A stretch of DNA of 64,000 bases from the NCBI GenBank assembly GCA_031396205.1, contig JANNKH010000073.1:16064-80063 (forward strand), given 5' to 3'. A program made the translations under genes and the position numbers. The notes beneath the pieces were generated by a model. That model ran no database searches. It worked only from the letters and a program-made list of their open reading frames with translations, and had not been told where the DNA came from. Positions 9,177 through 17,783 of this stretch are shown here, one piece after another; position 1 is the stretch's first letter; each line of letters begins with the position of its first letter. This DNA comes from CAISIP01 sp031396205. GTDB taxonomy: Bacteria; Pseudomonadota; Gammaproteobacteria; Burkholderiales; Burkholderiaceae_C.

Positions 9177-9747
9177 GAACGTAAAGGCGGTCCACACGGT
9201 GGGCCGGCGCGCACCGCGATTGGCGCATCCCAAACTGACGCACCATGTCGTGGCGGACCTGTCGCGCTTGCCGAAGTTGCCACCGGCGAACGATGTATTC
9301 ATCGCGCTGGGAACCACGATCAAGGTGGCCGGCAGCCGGGCGGCGTTTCGGGCCGTCGATCACGATGCGGTACTGGCCGTTGCCAGCGCCGCTTGCAAGG
9401 CCGGCGCGACGCGCCTGGCCGTCGTCAGTTCCATGGGTGCAGACCCCCGATCAGGGGTGTTCTACAGCCGCGTCAAGGGCGAGGCCGAGGCGGCACTCCA
9501 AACCATCGGATACACCACGCTGGTGATCGCCCGTCCGTCGATGCTTGCCGGTGATCGCGCAGCCCTGGCACAGGCATCACGTGTCGGCGAACGTGTCGGT
9601 CTGGCGCTGATGGGCCTGCTGGGCCCGCTGATTCCGGCCAATTACCGCGCCATCCAGGCGTCGGCGGTGGCAGCTGCGATGCTGCGTACGCTTGCGGCCG
9701 GCAGGCCCGGGGTGCAGGTCCTGCTGTCCGGTCAGATGCAGCCCTAG
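9070..9747 (+). CDS. NAD(P)-binding Rossmann-fold oxidoreductase (atypical SDR / HTATIP2-like)
   Basis: A small atypical short-chain dehydrogenase-like protein of about 225 residues with a nucleotide-binding loop GATGLVG directly after a first beta strand (RVVMVA). Further along are VFIALGTTIKVAGS and an active-site-like segment VVSSMGADPRSGVFYSRVKGEAE, with the Tyr and Lys spacing (YSRVK) of the family. The substrate is unknown. The start is a judgement: ATG at 9070 is preceded by GGAGG at five bases, but ATG 9040, GTG 9109 and ATG 9115 are also in frame. All of these begin inside the helicase gene, so the two coding regions overlap out of frame by 62 to 137 bases. Confidence 0.8.
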   Translation: MAVAVAADDPAARVVMVAGATGLVGREVLAALLADKNVKAVHTVGRRAPRLAHPKLTHHVVADLSRLPKLPPANDVFIALGTTIKVAGSRAAFRAVDHDAVLAVASAACKAGATRLAVVSSMGADPRSGVFYSRVKGEAEAALQTIGYTTLVIARPSMLAGDRAALAQASRVGERVGLALMGLLGPLIPANYRAIQASAVAAAMLRTLAAGRPGVQVLLSGQMQP

Positions 9748-9758
9748 GAGGCGCCGGT

Positions 9759-10568
9759 TCAGTGGCCGATGCGCAGGTCGTTGCGTCCGGTTCGGTCCGC
9801 ACCGCGTAGCAACCACAAGGGTCGCGTGGTGAACGACACCGGAACGCCGGACTTGCCCTGCACGGGATTGATCTCGCGCTCGAAAACCGAACTGCCTGGC
9901 ATATAGCGCAATGCAACGCCAGTGCGCCGCAGGTTCGAGTGGTTGACCCGCGCGCCATGGATCATGAACACATCGTGCATCGACATCTGGCCGGGCTGCA
10001 GTTCCAGATCGACCGCCTGCGACGCATCGAACGCGCCATCGTCGGCTCGCAACTGCAGCGTCAGGTCGATGCGATCCTCCAGCAGATGCGGGTGGCATTG
10101 CTGCTGCACATGCGATCGGGGAATCACCCGCAGGCAGCCGTTCTCGGTGGTGGATGGCTCCAGCGCAACCCAGACCGTGCAGTTGGCCAATGGACGGATC
10201 GGCCAGTAATGGCCGTCCTGGTGCCAGGGTGTCTCAAATCCATCACCGGCGGGTTTGCAGAACACATGGCAGCCCCACAGGATGATGTCCGGGCCGATGA
10301 CCTGCTCGACAATGTCCAGGATCTCCGGGTCCATGGCCAGGTCCAGAAAATCCTGGTTCCCGCGCACCCCTTCGGCATTGGGCGCCCCGTCCCTGCCCAC
10401 GACATGGGCGCTGACCAGCTTCTCGGGACGGACGTCCGGGTTGTCCCGTATCAAGCGCTCCAGCGATACCTGCAGACTGTCGATGCGCCGCTGCGCCAGG
10501 CGAAAGGATGGAATCAAATAACCCTCGCCACGGTACCGGGCGACTTCTTCGGCGCTCAACCTTGCCAT
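9759..10568 (-). CDS. Phytanoyl-CoA dioxygenase (PhyH) family protein
   Basis: A putative Fe(II)- and 2-oxoglutarate-dependent oxygenase of 269 residues. The facial triad is visible: HQD in TPWHQDGHYW gives His116 and Asp118. A distal His lies in FMIHGARVNHS (His204 or His210), and an Arg in the RRTGVALRY strand could bind 2-oxoglutarate. The gene is last in the minus-strand run from the sugar-acid transporter, 25 bases after the cupin gene. It could therefore modify a carbohydrate-derived compound, but that is inference from position only. Characterised relatives hydroxylate very different substrates, so no specific reaction is assigned. Confidence 0.85.
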   Translation of the reverse strand: MARLSAEEVARYRGEGYLIPSFRLAQRRIDSLQVSLERLIRDNPDVRPEKLVSAHVVGRDGAPNAEGVRGNQDFLDLAMDPEILDIVEQVIGPDIILWGCHVFCKPAGDGFETPWHQDGHYWPIRPLANCTVWVALEPSTTENGCLRVIPRSHVQQQCHPHLLEDRIDLTLQLRADDGAFDASQAVDLELQPGQMSMHDVFMIHGARVNHSNLRRTGVALRYMPGSSVFEREINPVQGKSGVPVSFTTRPLWLLRGADRTGRNDLRIGH

Positions 10569-10593
10569 GCCTGCTCGTTCCCGGGTCTGAATA

Positions 10594-10977
10594 TCAGCTG
10601 CGCACGAACAGCGTCACCAGCGGATCCGGCCCGACCTGGCGGCTCCAGTGGCCGTGCAATGCTGGATCGAAAGTGGCACCGTCTGGCAACACATCGTTTG
10701 AATAGAAATGATCGCCGGGTCCGAACGCACGCAAGGATCCGTCCTGCAACCCGATCTCCATCTGGCCGCGCAATACGAACAGCCATTGCGCCGTACCGGT
10801 GCAATGGAACTGGCTGCGAAATCCGACCGGGCTCTGGCGCATCTGATAGCCCTCGCTGGCGAACAGCGCGGACAACATCACTTGGGGAGTTCCTTGCGAT
10901 AGCGCGATCTGCTCCTCGCGAAACCGCGCCCGACCGTCGGTATCGGTGAAAAGTACCACTTTCGTGAAACCGGACAT
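10594..10977 (-). CDS. Cupin domain-containing protein
   Basis: A single-domain cupin of about 127 residues. The conserved barrel shows as FHCTGTAQWLFVLRGQMEIGL followed by the second motif AFGPGDHFYSNDVLP, giving possible metal ligands in both motifs. The start at ATG 10977 (MSGFTKVVLF) is preceded by AAAGGAG at nine bases and is preferred over an in-frame start 30 bases upstream. It sits between gluconokinase (26-base gap) and the PhyH-type oxygenase and is presumably cotranscribed with them. A small sugar-binding, isomerase or sensor role is possible; the sequence alone does not decide. Confidence 0.8.
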   Translation of the reverse strand: MSGFTKVVLFTDTDGRARFREEQIALSQGTPQVMLSALFASEGYQMRQSPVGFRSQFHCTGTAQWLFVLRGQMEIGLQDGSLRAFGPGDHFYSNDVLPDGATFDPALHGHWSRQVGPDPLVTLFVRS

Positions 10978-11003
10978 ATTGCTGTACTCCTTTGAAAAAG
11001 CCA

Positions 11004-11522
11004 TCACCCAACCGGTTGCCCGCGCACCAACGCGAGCACCACGGCCTGCACGATGTTCTCTGGCGACTGCACCACATCGTAGGTCAGCGCCGCTTCATCC
11101 GTCCCGGGCGGCTCCAGTGTCGCGAACTGACTGTCGAGCAAGGATACCGGCATGTAATGGCCTTGCCGGCTGGCGCTGCGTTCGGCCAGCAGCCCCCGCT
11201 CGGCCCGCAGATGCACAAGCCGCAGGCCTGGAGCGCCACGGCGCAGCACATCGCGGTAGGAGCGTTTGAGCGCCGAGCACGAGACCACCAACCCTCTGCC
11301 GTCACGGCAAGCGCATGCCAGCCGTTCAGACAACGATGCCAGCCACTCGCGCCGCTGCTCATCGTTCAAAGCCTGACCGCTGCGCATGCGTTCGACGTTC
11401 TCGGGCGAATGCACATCGTCACCCTCCAGAAAGGGGAGCTCCAGCGCGTTCGCTAGCTGCCGGCCGATCGTGCACTTGCCGCTGCCCGAAACACCCATCA
11501 CGACGACAAGCGGCGGCTGCAT
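11004..11522 (-). CDS. gntK: Gluconokinase (GntK family)
   Basis: A 172-residue small-molecule kinase of the gluconokinase family, which phosphorylates D-gluconate to 6-phosphogluconate. The length is typical. Visible elements are the P-loop near residues 10-17, the substrate region FLEGDDVHSPENVERMRSG, the segment VVSCSALKRSYRDVLR, and RQGHYMPVSLLDSQFATLE. The P-loop reads GVSGSGKCT: the Ser or Thr that normally follows the Lys and helps bind magnesium is Cys17, although a Thr comes next. This may lower activity or be a sequence error. The start ATG 11522 follows from the family's beginning (MQPPLVVVMGVSG). It lies 28 bases after the ABC ATPase gene in the same direction. Confidence 0.88.
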   Translation of the reverse strand: MQPPLVVVMGVSGSGKCTIGRQLANALELPFLEGDDVHSPENVERMRSGQALNDEQRREWLASLSERLACACRDGRGLVVSCSALKRSYRDVLRRGAPGLRLVHLRAERGLLAERSASRQGHYMPVSLLDSQFATLEPPGTDEAALTYDVVQSPENIVQAVVLALVRGQPVG

Positions 11523-11550
11523 GAATGCGGGTCTGTCCGGGCCGCCCAAT

Positions 11551-12621
11551 CTAGTCCAACCGCTTGCCGCCGGCACGGTCGAACAGATGCACCATGTCCA
11601 CGTCGATCTGCAGGCCCACCGCCTGATCTGGTCTGGCATCGGTGCGACCATGCAACACCACGGTGAACGGCGTCTCGCCGACTTTGACAATAATCTCGGT
11701 CTCCGCGCCGGTGGGCTCGATCACCTCCACGGTGGCGGCAATGCCGTTTCCGGCCTCGGCGATCACGATGTTGCCGGGCCGAATGCCGTAATGCACCGCC
11801 TGCCCGTCCTTGCCAGTCGTCTTGTCGGGCACCGGCCATTGCTGGCCATCCGCATCGACCCAATCGCGTCCCCCGCTGCGGCGCAAAGTACCTTCGAACA
11901 CGTTCATGGCCGGTGAGCCAATGAATTGCGCAACGAACAGGTTGCCGGGATGGTCAAACAGTTCGAGCGGCGTGCCGATCTGCTCGACGATGCCATCGTG
12001 CATCACGACGATCCGGTCGGCCATGGTCATCGCCTCGATCTGGTCGTGCGTGACATAGACCGTGGTGGTCTTGAGCCGCTGGTGCAGCGACTTGATCTCG
12101 GCCCGCATCGCCACGCGCAGCTTGGCGTCGAGGTTGGACAGCGGTTCGTCAAACAGGAACACCTTGGGATCGCGCACGATGGCGCGCCCCATCGCGACGC
12201 GCTGGCGCTGGCCACCCGAGAGCTCGCGCGGATAGCGGTCGAGCAGCGTGTTGAGATTCAGGATCTTGGCAGCGTCGCCGACCCGTTTGTCAGTCAGCGC
12301 CTTGTCCGCCTTGCGCAGCTTCAGGCTGAAGGCCATGTTCTCGCCCACCGTCATGTGTGGATACAGGGCGTAGCTCTGGAACACCATCGCGATGTCGCGG
12401 TCCTTGGAGTCCAGATCGTTGATGACCTTGCCGTCGATCGCGATGTCGCCGCCACTGATCTCCTCGAGGCCGGCCAGCATGCGCAGCAGCGTGGACTTGC
12501 CGCATCCGGAGGGGCCCACCAGCACGACGAACTCGCCGTCGGCGATGTCAAAACTGATGCCGTGGATGACCTTGACCTTGCCGAAGTTTTTTTCGATCTT
12601 GGTAAATGATACAGATGCCAT
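11551..12621 (-). CDS. Sugar ABC transporter ATP-binding protein (UgpC/MalK type)
   Basis: The energising subunit of a carbohydrate importer, 356 residues, cytoplasmic. It has Walker A GPSGCGKST, Q-loop in MVFQSYALYPHMTV, signature LSGGQRQRVAMGRA, Walker B VFLFDEPLSNLDAKLR and H-loop VTHDQIEAMTMAD. A C-terminal regulatory OB-like region of the MalK/UgpC class follows (EGTLRR..., HYGIRPGNIVIAE). It lies 57 bases downstream of the permease gene and completes the importer with the two permeases and the binding protein. The neighbouring enzymes point to an aldonate, sugar or sugar-acid substrate, not glycerol phosphate, which the family name would suggest. Confidence 0.93.
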   Translation of the reverse strand: MASVSFTKIEKNFGKVKVIHGISFDIADGEFVVLVGPSGCGKSTLLRMLAGLEEISGGDIAIDGKVINDLDSKDRDIAMVFQSYALYPHMTVGENMAFSLKLRKADKALTDKRVGDAAKILNLNTLLDRYPRELSGGQRQRVAMGRAIVRDPKVFLFDEPLSNLDAKLRVAMRAEIKSLHQRLKTTTVYVTHDQIEAMTMADRIVVMHDGIVEQIGTPLELFDHPGNLFVAQFIGSPAMNVFEGTLRRSGGRDWVDADGQQWPVPDKTTGKDGQAVHYGIRPGNIVIAEAGNGIAATVEVIEPTGAETEIIVKVGETPFTVVLHGRTDARPDQAVGLQIDVDMVHLFDRAGGKRLD

Positions 12622-12678
12622 GGAGTTCTCTATTCGGAATTGTTCGAATCAATCAGCGCGTCATCGGCACTGACTGCT

Positions 12679-13533
12679 TCAGCCCTTTGCCGCGCCGGCG
12701 GTCAGGCCCGATACCATGTAGCGCTTGAAGGCGTAGTAGATGGCAGCTGGCGGCAAGGCGTAAATGAAACCAGTGGCCATCAGCAGCTCCCACGGCGAAT
12801 CGTCAGCGGCCAGGAAATTGCCCAGCGCCACGGCCAGCGGCAGATCGGTCTCCTTGGACAACAGCAGGAAGCCGTACAGGTACTCGTTCCAGGCCAGCAA
12901 CAGGGCATAGGTACCAACGGCTACCAGCGAGGGCACCATCAGCGGCACGTAGACCAGCCAAAATAGCTGCAACGGTGTCGCCCCATCGATGCGCGCGGCT
13001 TCATCGAGTTCCCACGGCAGCTTGTCCGACGCCTGCTTGAGCACCCAGATGCAATACGGGGAGGCGATCGTGACCATCGCGATGATCAGCGACCAGCGGT
13101 TGTTCAGCAGACCGTAATTGGCCATGGTCTTGTACATCGGCACGGCCAGGAATGCCGCCGGGATGAAGTAGGTGAACAAAGCCAGGTTCATCACTGCGCG
13201 GCCACCGCGCACCTTGAGGCGACTGATGGCAAATGCGGCCGTGGTCGCAATGAACAAGGTGATGGCGCCCACCGCCACGGCGATCATCAGCGAATTGCCG
13301 AGCTGCAGCCAGAAATGGTTCAGGTAGAAATGTTTCTGGCCAAAAACGATCTCGAAGTTCTGCAACGTCGGATTCTTCGGCCACAGTTGCCCGGACGTGG
13401 CCTTGTCGCGCGGCGAGATCGCAAACAGAAACAGATGGTAGACCGGAATCAGCGTCCAAATGACGACCGGAATACCGACCAGCAACAACTGCGCCTCGGT
13501 CGAGATCTTGCGTAGCGACCAGCCCTTTTTCAT
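12679..13533 (-). CDS. Carbohydrate ABC transporter permease (MalG type)
   Basis: An inner-membrane subunit of about 284 residues with six predicted helices. The first is in LLLVGIPVVIWTLIPVYHLFLF. The cytoplasmic coupling (EAA) loop is clear at ELDEAARIDGATPLQLFW. It ends in the short tail KRYMVSGLTAGAAKG, usual for MalG-like permeases. Its ATG overlaps the stop of the preceding permease by four bases (ATGA), showing translational coupling. It functions as a heterodimer with the product of 13530-14387, driven by the ATPase at 11551-12621. Confidence 0.93.
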   Translation of the reverse strand: MKKGWSLRKISTEAQLLLVGIPVVIWTLIPVYHLFLFAISPRDKATSGQLWPKNPTLQNFEIVFGQKHFYLNHFWLQLGNSLMIAVAVGAITLFIATTAAFAISRLKVRGGRAVMNLALFTYFIPAAFLAVPMYKTMANYGLLNNRWSLIIAMVTIASPYCIWVLKQASDKLPWELDEAARIDGATPLQLFWLVYVPLMVPSLVAVGTYALLLAWNEYLYGFLLLSKETDLPLAVALGNFLAADDSPWELLMATGFIYALPPAAIYYAFKRYMVSGLTAGAAKG

Positions 13534-14387
13534 TTGGAGAGCCTTTTCATCATCACATACACCAGCGGCAGCACAAAAGGTAGCGCGACCACGATGCTGG
13601 CCATGGCCAGTTCGATCTGATCGAGTCGAAGGTAGCGGATGCCCAGCGTGGCCAGTACATGGGTCAGGTCGGCCGGTCCACCGCCCGTGAGCAGGTAGAC
13701 ACTGTTGAAGTCGCCCAACGTCCAGATCATCGACAGGATCGTCGATGTCAGGTAGATGCCCTTCATTGAGGGCCAGGTGATGTACATGAATTTCTGCCAG
13801 CGTGTTGCACCGTCAACGCTCGCCGCTTCATATTGGTCGGCCGGAATTGCCAGGCGCGCCGCCACCAGGATCAGGGTCCAGAACGGCAGCGACTTCCAGA
13901 TATGCATGACCATCGACAGGGACAGGGCCAGCGTCGGGTCATTGAGCCAGTTGGGACCATCCTTGAGAGTCAGCTTGAAGATCAGTGTGTTGATCACACC
14001 CCACTCGGGGTTGAGCATGAAACGGACCGACAAAATCGTCGGGATCGACGGCACTGCCCATGGCAGGATGAACAGCATCGCGACGATCTTGATCCACCAC
14101 CGGGTCTGGACAAAGAAACCCGACAAGCCGAGCGCGATCACCATCTTGAGGTTGACCGCGACCACGAGAAATATGAACGTATTGACGGCGGTCCGAAAGA
14201 AAACCGGGTCGGCAAACAACTTGACATAGTTCTGCGGATCACGTGCCAGCCAGAAGCCGTACATGACTGGATACAGGACAAAACCCAGGAACAACAGCAC
14301 GTATGGAACCACCAGCAATCGGCCCCACAGCTCCCACGAATTGCTGCGGCGGCGGACAAGAGGCAACGCGACTACTGCTTGGGCCAT
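13530..14387 (-). CDS. Sugar ABC transporter permease (MalF/UgpA type)
   Basis: The partner permease, about 285 residues with multiple membrane helices. It carries the EAA loop YEAASVDGATRWQKFMYITW. I placed the start at ATG 14387 (MAQAVVALPLVRRRSNSW), which has AGGAA upstream; the open frame continues 65 codons further but that part is not family-like. It lies 95 bases downstream of the binding-protein gene and overlaps the MalG-type permease gene by four bases. The long gap after the binding-protein gene is a usual place for a processing or attenuation site, though I see no strong hairpin there. Confidence 0.92.
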   Translation of the reverse strand: MAQAVVALPLVRRRSNSWELWGRLLVVPYVLLFLGFVLYPVMYGFWLARDPQNYVKLFADPVFFRTAVNTFIFLVVAVNLKMVIALGLSGFFVQTRWWIKIVAMLFILPWAVPSIPTILSVRFMLNPEWGVINTLIFKLTLKDGPNWLNDPTLALSLSMVMHIWKSLPFWTLILVAARLAIPADQYEAASVDGATRWQKFMYITWPSMKGIYLTSTILSMIWTLGDFNSVYLLTGGGPADLTHVLATLGIRYLRLDQIELAMASIVVALPFVLPLVYVMMKRLSK

Positions 14388-14482
14388 GGCGCGAAAGTTC
14401 CTGGAGCTTGAAAGTGTCCAACTGGCAGATCGGCGCCCCGGCACCGGAACCAAGATTCCAGTCCCGGGGTGCCTCGACGCCC

Positions 14483-15862
14483 TTACTGCGAGGCAACCGT
14501 CTTGATACGCGCGATCATTTCGTCCACGGCCTTGTCGACCGGCACCTTCTCGCTGACGACCCGGTTCACCGCCTTGGCCCACACGTTCTCATTGTTGAGG
14601 ATGGTGAACTTGTAGTTTTTGGTGAACTCGAACGGCGTTGTGCCGTTCATGAACTGGTTGTAGACCGCCAGACGCGCCGGATCGGCCTTCCAGAACGGGC
14701 TTTGTTGCGCCTTCTTGGTGACCGGGAACCAGCGACCGAGCGAGCCTTCCACGTAGGGCGTCAGGTTCGCTTCATCCAGCATGAAGGCCACGAACTGTTT
14801 GCCCATGTCCTTCTTCTTGGAATCCTTGAAGATCACACCGGTCTTGACGGCGGCGCGGTAGACCATCTTGCTGCCGTCGGGCTTGTTCGGAAATCCGGCG
14901 GTTGCAATCAGCTCGTAGTAGTTCTTCTTGGCCCCGGCGCGCTGATCGGCCGTCAGGGTCGCGTTGTTGGAGTCATCCAGCCACTTGGCGGCAATCGAGA
15001 TCGTCGCGTTGTGCGTCATGACGGTTGTCTTGTTGTGGAATGCGACATTGTTGTCCGGGTCTTTCCAACTCGTCGACGACGGGGGCGTACATCCGTCGAC
15101 ATAAGCGCGCGAGTAGTCGGTGACCGCATTGATCAGACCCTGGCGCACCGCCGGGTCATCCACCAGCAGCTTGCCGGAGTCGCTGACCAGCTTGACGTTG
15201 TGCGCGTCCATGAAGGTCAGGAACGAATAGAACGAATCGCTCGAATCCACGCCCATCGGAAAGCCGGTGCCATAGGCGCGGCTGCCGGATTTCTTGCGAT
15301 AACCGTCCTGCACCTTGGTGCACCAGAAATCCCAGTAGCCTTTCCAGTCTTTGGGGATGTCGCTTTCCTTGAAGCCCGCATCGGCCAGCATGTCCTTCCA
15401 GTACTGGATGTGCATGGTCTGCTGCTTGACCGGAAACGCATAGTAGGCACGGGTCTTGGTTACGTCGTTGTACAGGAACGTCGTGGCCAGGGCCGAGGGC
15501 TCGAACGTCGTGCGCAGCGGATCGATGATGCTCGATACATCTTCCAGCTTGCCCTCGAACGCCCATTTGGCCGTCACCTGGAAGTCATAGACGTCGCCAT
15601 ACGCGACATCCGGCGGGTTGTTGGCGTCGAGCGCCGCGACCGATTTGGGAATGATCTCCTGTGGCGCGTAGAGCGACAGGTCGATCTTGATGTTCTTGTA
15701 CTTGGTCTCGAACTTCTTGATCGCCGCGTACAACGCGTCGTCTTCGCTCTTGTAAAAGCCCTTCTGCCACCAGACGGTGAGCTTTTCCTGGGCACTGGCC
15801 TGGCCAGCGGCCAGCAGGGATGTCGCCATGATGGCGGCGGTGGCAACTAACTTCAGTTTCAT
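14483..15862 (-). CDS. Extracellular solute-binding protein of a sugar ABC importer
   Basis: A periplasmic binding protein of 459 residues, cluster B class. The N-terminus is a standard signal peptide: MKLK, a hydrophobic core, then cleavage near GQASAQE. The mature protein begins with KLTVWWQKGFYKSEDDALY. The W-W-containing opening strand and FETKYKNIKIDL resemble receptors for sugars or polyols. It is followed by two permease genes, an ATPase and sugar-acid enzymes, so the ligand is probably a hexose, polyol or aldonate. AAGGAG lies eight bases before the ATG. It is downstream of the FadR-type regulator gene by 62 bases. Confidence 0.92.
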   Translation of the reverse strand: MKLKLVATAAIMATSLLAAGQASAQEKLTVWWQKGFYKSEDDALYAAIKKFETKYKNIKIDLSLYAPQEIIPKSVAALDANNPPDVAYGDVYDFQVTAKWAFEGKLEDVSSIIDPLRTTFEPSALATTFLYNDVTKTRAYYAFPVKQQTMHIQYWKDMLADAGFKESDIPKDWKGYWDFWCTKVQDGYRKKSGSRAYGTGFPMGVDSSDSFYSFLTFMDAHNVKLVSDSGKLLVDDPAVRQGLINAVTDYSRAYVDGCTPPSSTSWKDPDNNVAFHNKTTVMTHNATISIAAKWLDDSNNATLTADQRAGAKKNYYELIATAGFPNKPDGSKMVYRAAVKTGVIFKDSKKKDMGKQFVAFMLDEANLTPYVEGSLGRWFPVTKKAQQSPFWKADPARLAVYNQFMNGTTPFEFTKNYKFTILNNENVWAKAVNRVVSEKVPVDKAVDEMIARIKTVASQ

Positions 15863-15924
15863 CGTGCTGTCTCCTTGGGTTGCGGTTGCGAAATAAAGTC
15901 GGTGAATCAGGCCAATGGCTTGAA

Positions 15925-16707
15925 TTACGCGATCTGCCGGGTCTTGTCAGATGGCTTTGCCGAACTGGCCGCTGCCGACCCCTTCGACCTCGTACCCGGC
16001 AACGCGCGTCGCGCGCTGAGCACCTGCGCCATGTCCTTGTGCGCGTCCTGGATCAACAGCACGATCGCATGCTCGGCCAGATCCGGGTCGCGCGCAATGA
16101 CGGCATCGAGCACGGCACGGTGCATCGGCAAGGAGTCGCGCGGGCCGTTTTTCTTGACGGTCGAGACCTCGAAACTGGTGCGCAACAGCGCACCCAGCGC
16201 CTGGTCCATCTTCTCGAGCATCCGGTTGTGCGAGGCGCTGATCAGGCCTTGGTGAAACCGCAGATCGAACCTGACATAGTCGCCATCGTGTTCGACGGCG
16301 TCGGCCATTCCGGCATACGCGACTTCAATGGCGGCGAGGTCGTCGGGGGTCGCCCGCAGCGCGGCGAGCCGGATTGCCGCTGGCTCCATGATCAGGCGCA
16401 GGTCTTGCAGGTCACGGATGAATTCGGGTGTCAGCCCGGCCTTGGCCTGCCAGCCGATCACATCGGGGTCAAACCAGTTCCATTGGCTGCTCGGTCGGAC
16501 GCGGGTTCCGACCTTGGGACCTGTCTGGATCAGGCCCTTGGCGACCAGCGACTTCACCGACTCGCGGATCACGGTACGGCTGACGCCGAGTTCCTCGCAC
16601 AGCATGGGCTCGGGCGGCATGGCGCCGCCGGCGCCAAACCGGCCTGCCACGATGGCGCTGCCGAGGTAGTCCACCGTATTGCCGTGCACGTTCTTGATCA
16701 TTTTCAC
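15925..16707 (-). CDS. FadR-family (GntR superfamily, FCD domain) transcriptional regulator
   Basis: A repressor-type regulator of 260 residues. The N-terminal winged helix is visible around residues 10-65 (MPPEPMLCEELGVSRTVIRESVKSL, recognition helix SRTVIRESVK). The C-terminal FCD ligand domain has metal-type residues in DLRLIMEPAAIRLAA, RFDLRFHQGLISASHN and MHRAVLDAVIARD. The family controls uronate, gluconate, galactonate and arabinose pathways and responds to a pathway sugar acid. It sits between the 2-hydroxyacid dehydrogenase gene (4-base overlap) and the transporter genes. The palindrome ATCATATGAT over the dehydratase promoter (17714-17723) is its most likely operator. The C-terminal 25 residues are Ser/Lys/Ala-rich and may be flexible. 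Confidence 0.92.
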   Translation of the reverse strand: MKMIKNVHGNTVDYLGSAIVAGRFGAGGAMPPEPMLCEELGVSRTVIRESVKSLVAKGLIQTGPKVGTRVRPSSQWNWFDPDVIGWQAKAGLTPEFIRDLQDLRLIMEPAAIRLAALRATPDDLAAIEVAYAGMADAVEHDGDYVRFDLRFHQGLISASHNRMLEKMDQALGALLRTSFEVSTVKKNGPRDSLPMHRAVLDAVIARDPDLAEHAIVLLIQDAHKDMAQVLSARRALPGTRSKGSAAASSAKPSDKTRQIA

Positions 16708-17642
16708 GCAACCGGTGTCAACAGCGGCTTGCCGGCGAAATGAGCCTGCAGATTGGCAAATGCCAGGTCGGCCATGGCGCCGCGCGTCTCCCAGGTGCCG
16801 CTGGCCATATGCGGCGTGAGCACCACGTTGTCGTGGGCGCGCAGTTCGTCCGGTACGTTGGGTTCGTTGGCAAACACATCCAGCGCGGCACCGGCGATCA
16901 CGCCGCTGGTGACCGCATGCACCAGCGCAGGCTGGTCGACCACCGAACCGCGTGCCACGTTGATCAGGTAACCCGTGGGACCCAGGGCCGCCAGCACCCG
17001 GGCATTGATCAGGCCGCGCGTGCCCTCGCCACCGGGAGTGATCACCATCAGAAAATCGACCTCGCGCGCCAGCGCCTCGGCGTTGGGAAAATAGGCAAAC
17101 GGGCTGTCGTCGCGGCGCGTGCGGGTGGTGTAGGCAATCGACATGCCAAAGGCGCTGGCCCGGTCGGCAATGGCCTGGCCGATCCGCCCCAGCCCGACGA
17201 TGCCCAGGCGCGCGCCACTGACCTTGCGCGTCAACGGGAAGGGTCCCCTGGGCCAGAGGCCATCGCGCACGAACTTGTCGGCCTGCGGAATGCGCCGGGA
17301 AATCGACAGCATCAGCGCGATACCCAGGTCAGCGACCTCTTCAGTCAGCACGTCGGGCGTGTTGGTCACCGGTACGCCACGCGCGCGGGCTGCAGCCACG
17401 TCGACGCCGTCATAGCCGACACCGAATACCGAAATCATCTCCAGCGCAGGCAGTTGTGCCAGCAAGGCTGCATCCACCTTGGACTCGCCACTGGCCGCGA
17501 TACCGCGAATGCGCGGTGCGACGGCTGCAAACTGCGCGACGTCCTGCAGGTGCGTGCGGTCGTGCACGACAAACGCCGCCTGCAGCGCCTCCATGTAGCG
17601 CGGCCACAGTTTGGCGACAACGAGAATTTCTGGCCTGGTCAA
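16704..17642 (-). CDS. 2-hydroxyacid dehydrogenase (D-isomer-specific, GhrB-like)
   Basis: An NAD(P)-dependent oxidoreductase of 312 residues that reduces or oxidises 2-keto/2-hydroxy acids. The dinucleotide loop is GIVGLGRIG. The catalytic set is visible: Arg in NVARGSVVDQ, Glu in DVFANEPNVP and His in LTPHMASGTWE. In this context the substrate may be 2-ketogluconate, 2-keto-galactonate or glyoxylate/hydroxypyruvate; none can be fixed from sequence. The start is a TTG at 17642, supported by AGGAG six bases upstream and by the family-like opening TRPEILVVAKLWP. It is the first gene of the minus-strand unit and divergent from the dehydratase gene. Confidence 0.9.
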   Translation of the reverse strand: MTRPEILVVAKLWPRYMEALQAAFVVHDRTHLQDVAQFAAVAPRIRGIAASGESKVDAALLAQLPALEMISVFGVGYDGVDVAAARARGVPVTNTPDVLTEEVADLGIALMLSISRRIPQADKFVRDGLWPRGPFPLTRKVSGARLGIVGLGRIGQAIADRASAFGMSIAYTTRTRRDDSPFAYFPNAEALAREVDFLMVITPGGEGTRGLINARVLAALGPTGYLINVARGSVVDQPALVHAVTSGVIAGAALDVFANEPNVPDELRAHDNVVLTPHMASGTWETRGAMADLAFANLQAHFAGKPLLTPVA

Positions 17643-17688
17643 ACGGGACTCCTGGTGCGCAACGCAATCGTGATCGCTTGGCCGACGC

Positions 17689-17723
17689 TTTACAAGCCGG
17701 CCACGATCTACTTATCATATGAT
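17689..17723 (+). promoter_or_regulatory. Promoter with overlapping FadR-type operator for the aldonate dehydratase operon
   Basis: A -35 box TTTACA (17689-17694) and a -10 box TATCAT (17713-17718) are separated by 18 bases. Each matches the sigma-70 consensus at five of six positions. The perfect palindrome ATCATATGAT (17714-17723) overlaps the -10 box, so a bound repressor would block polymerase. The FadR-family gene next door is the obvious candidate regulator. I saw no second exact copy of this palindrome in the window. Confidence 0.6.
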
Positions 17724-17783
17724 GATTGCCCAAGCCCCCGCATGGGGAAAACCCTGTTCATAACCTTCAGCCAAGTGCCAACC

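Noticed and set aside
16740..17783. The open frame continuing about 348 codons upstream of the IlvD/Edd dehydratase
   Set aside because: It is antisense to the hydroxyacid dehydrogenase and crosses the divergent promoter. The family begins at MTQTPRKKPDQL.
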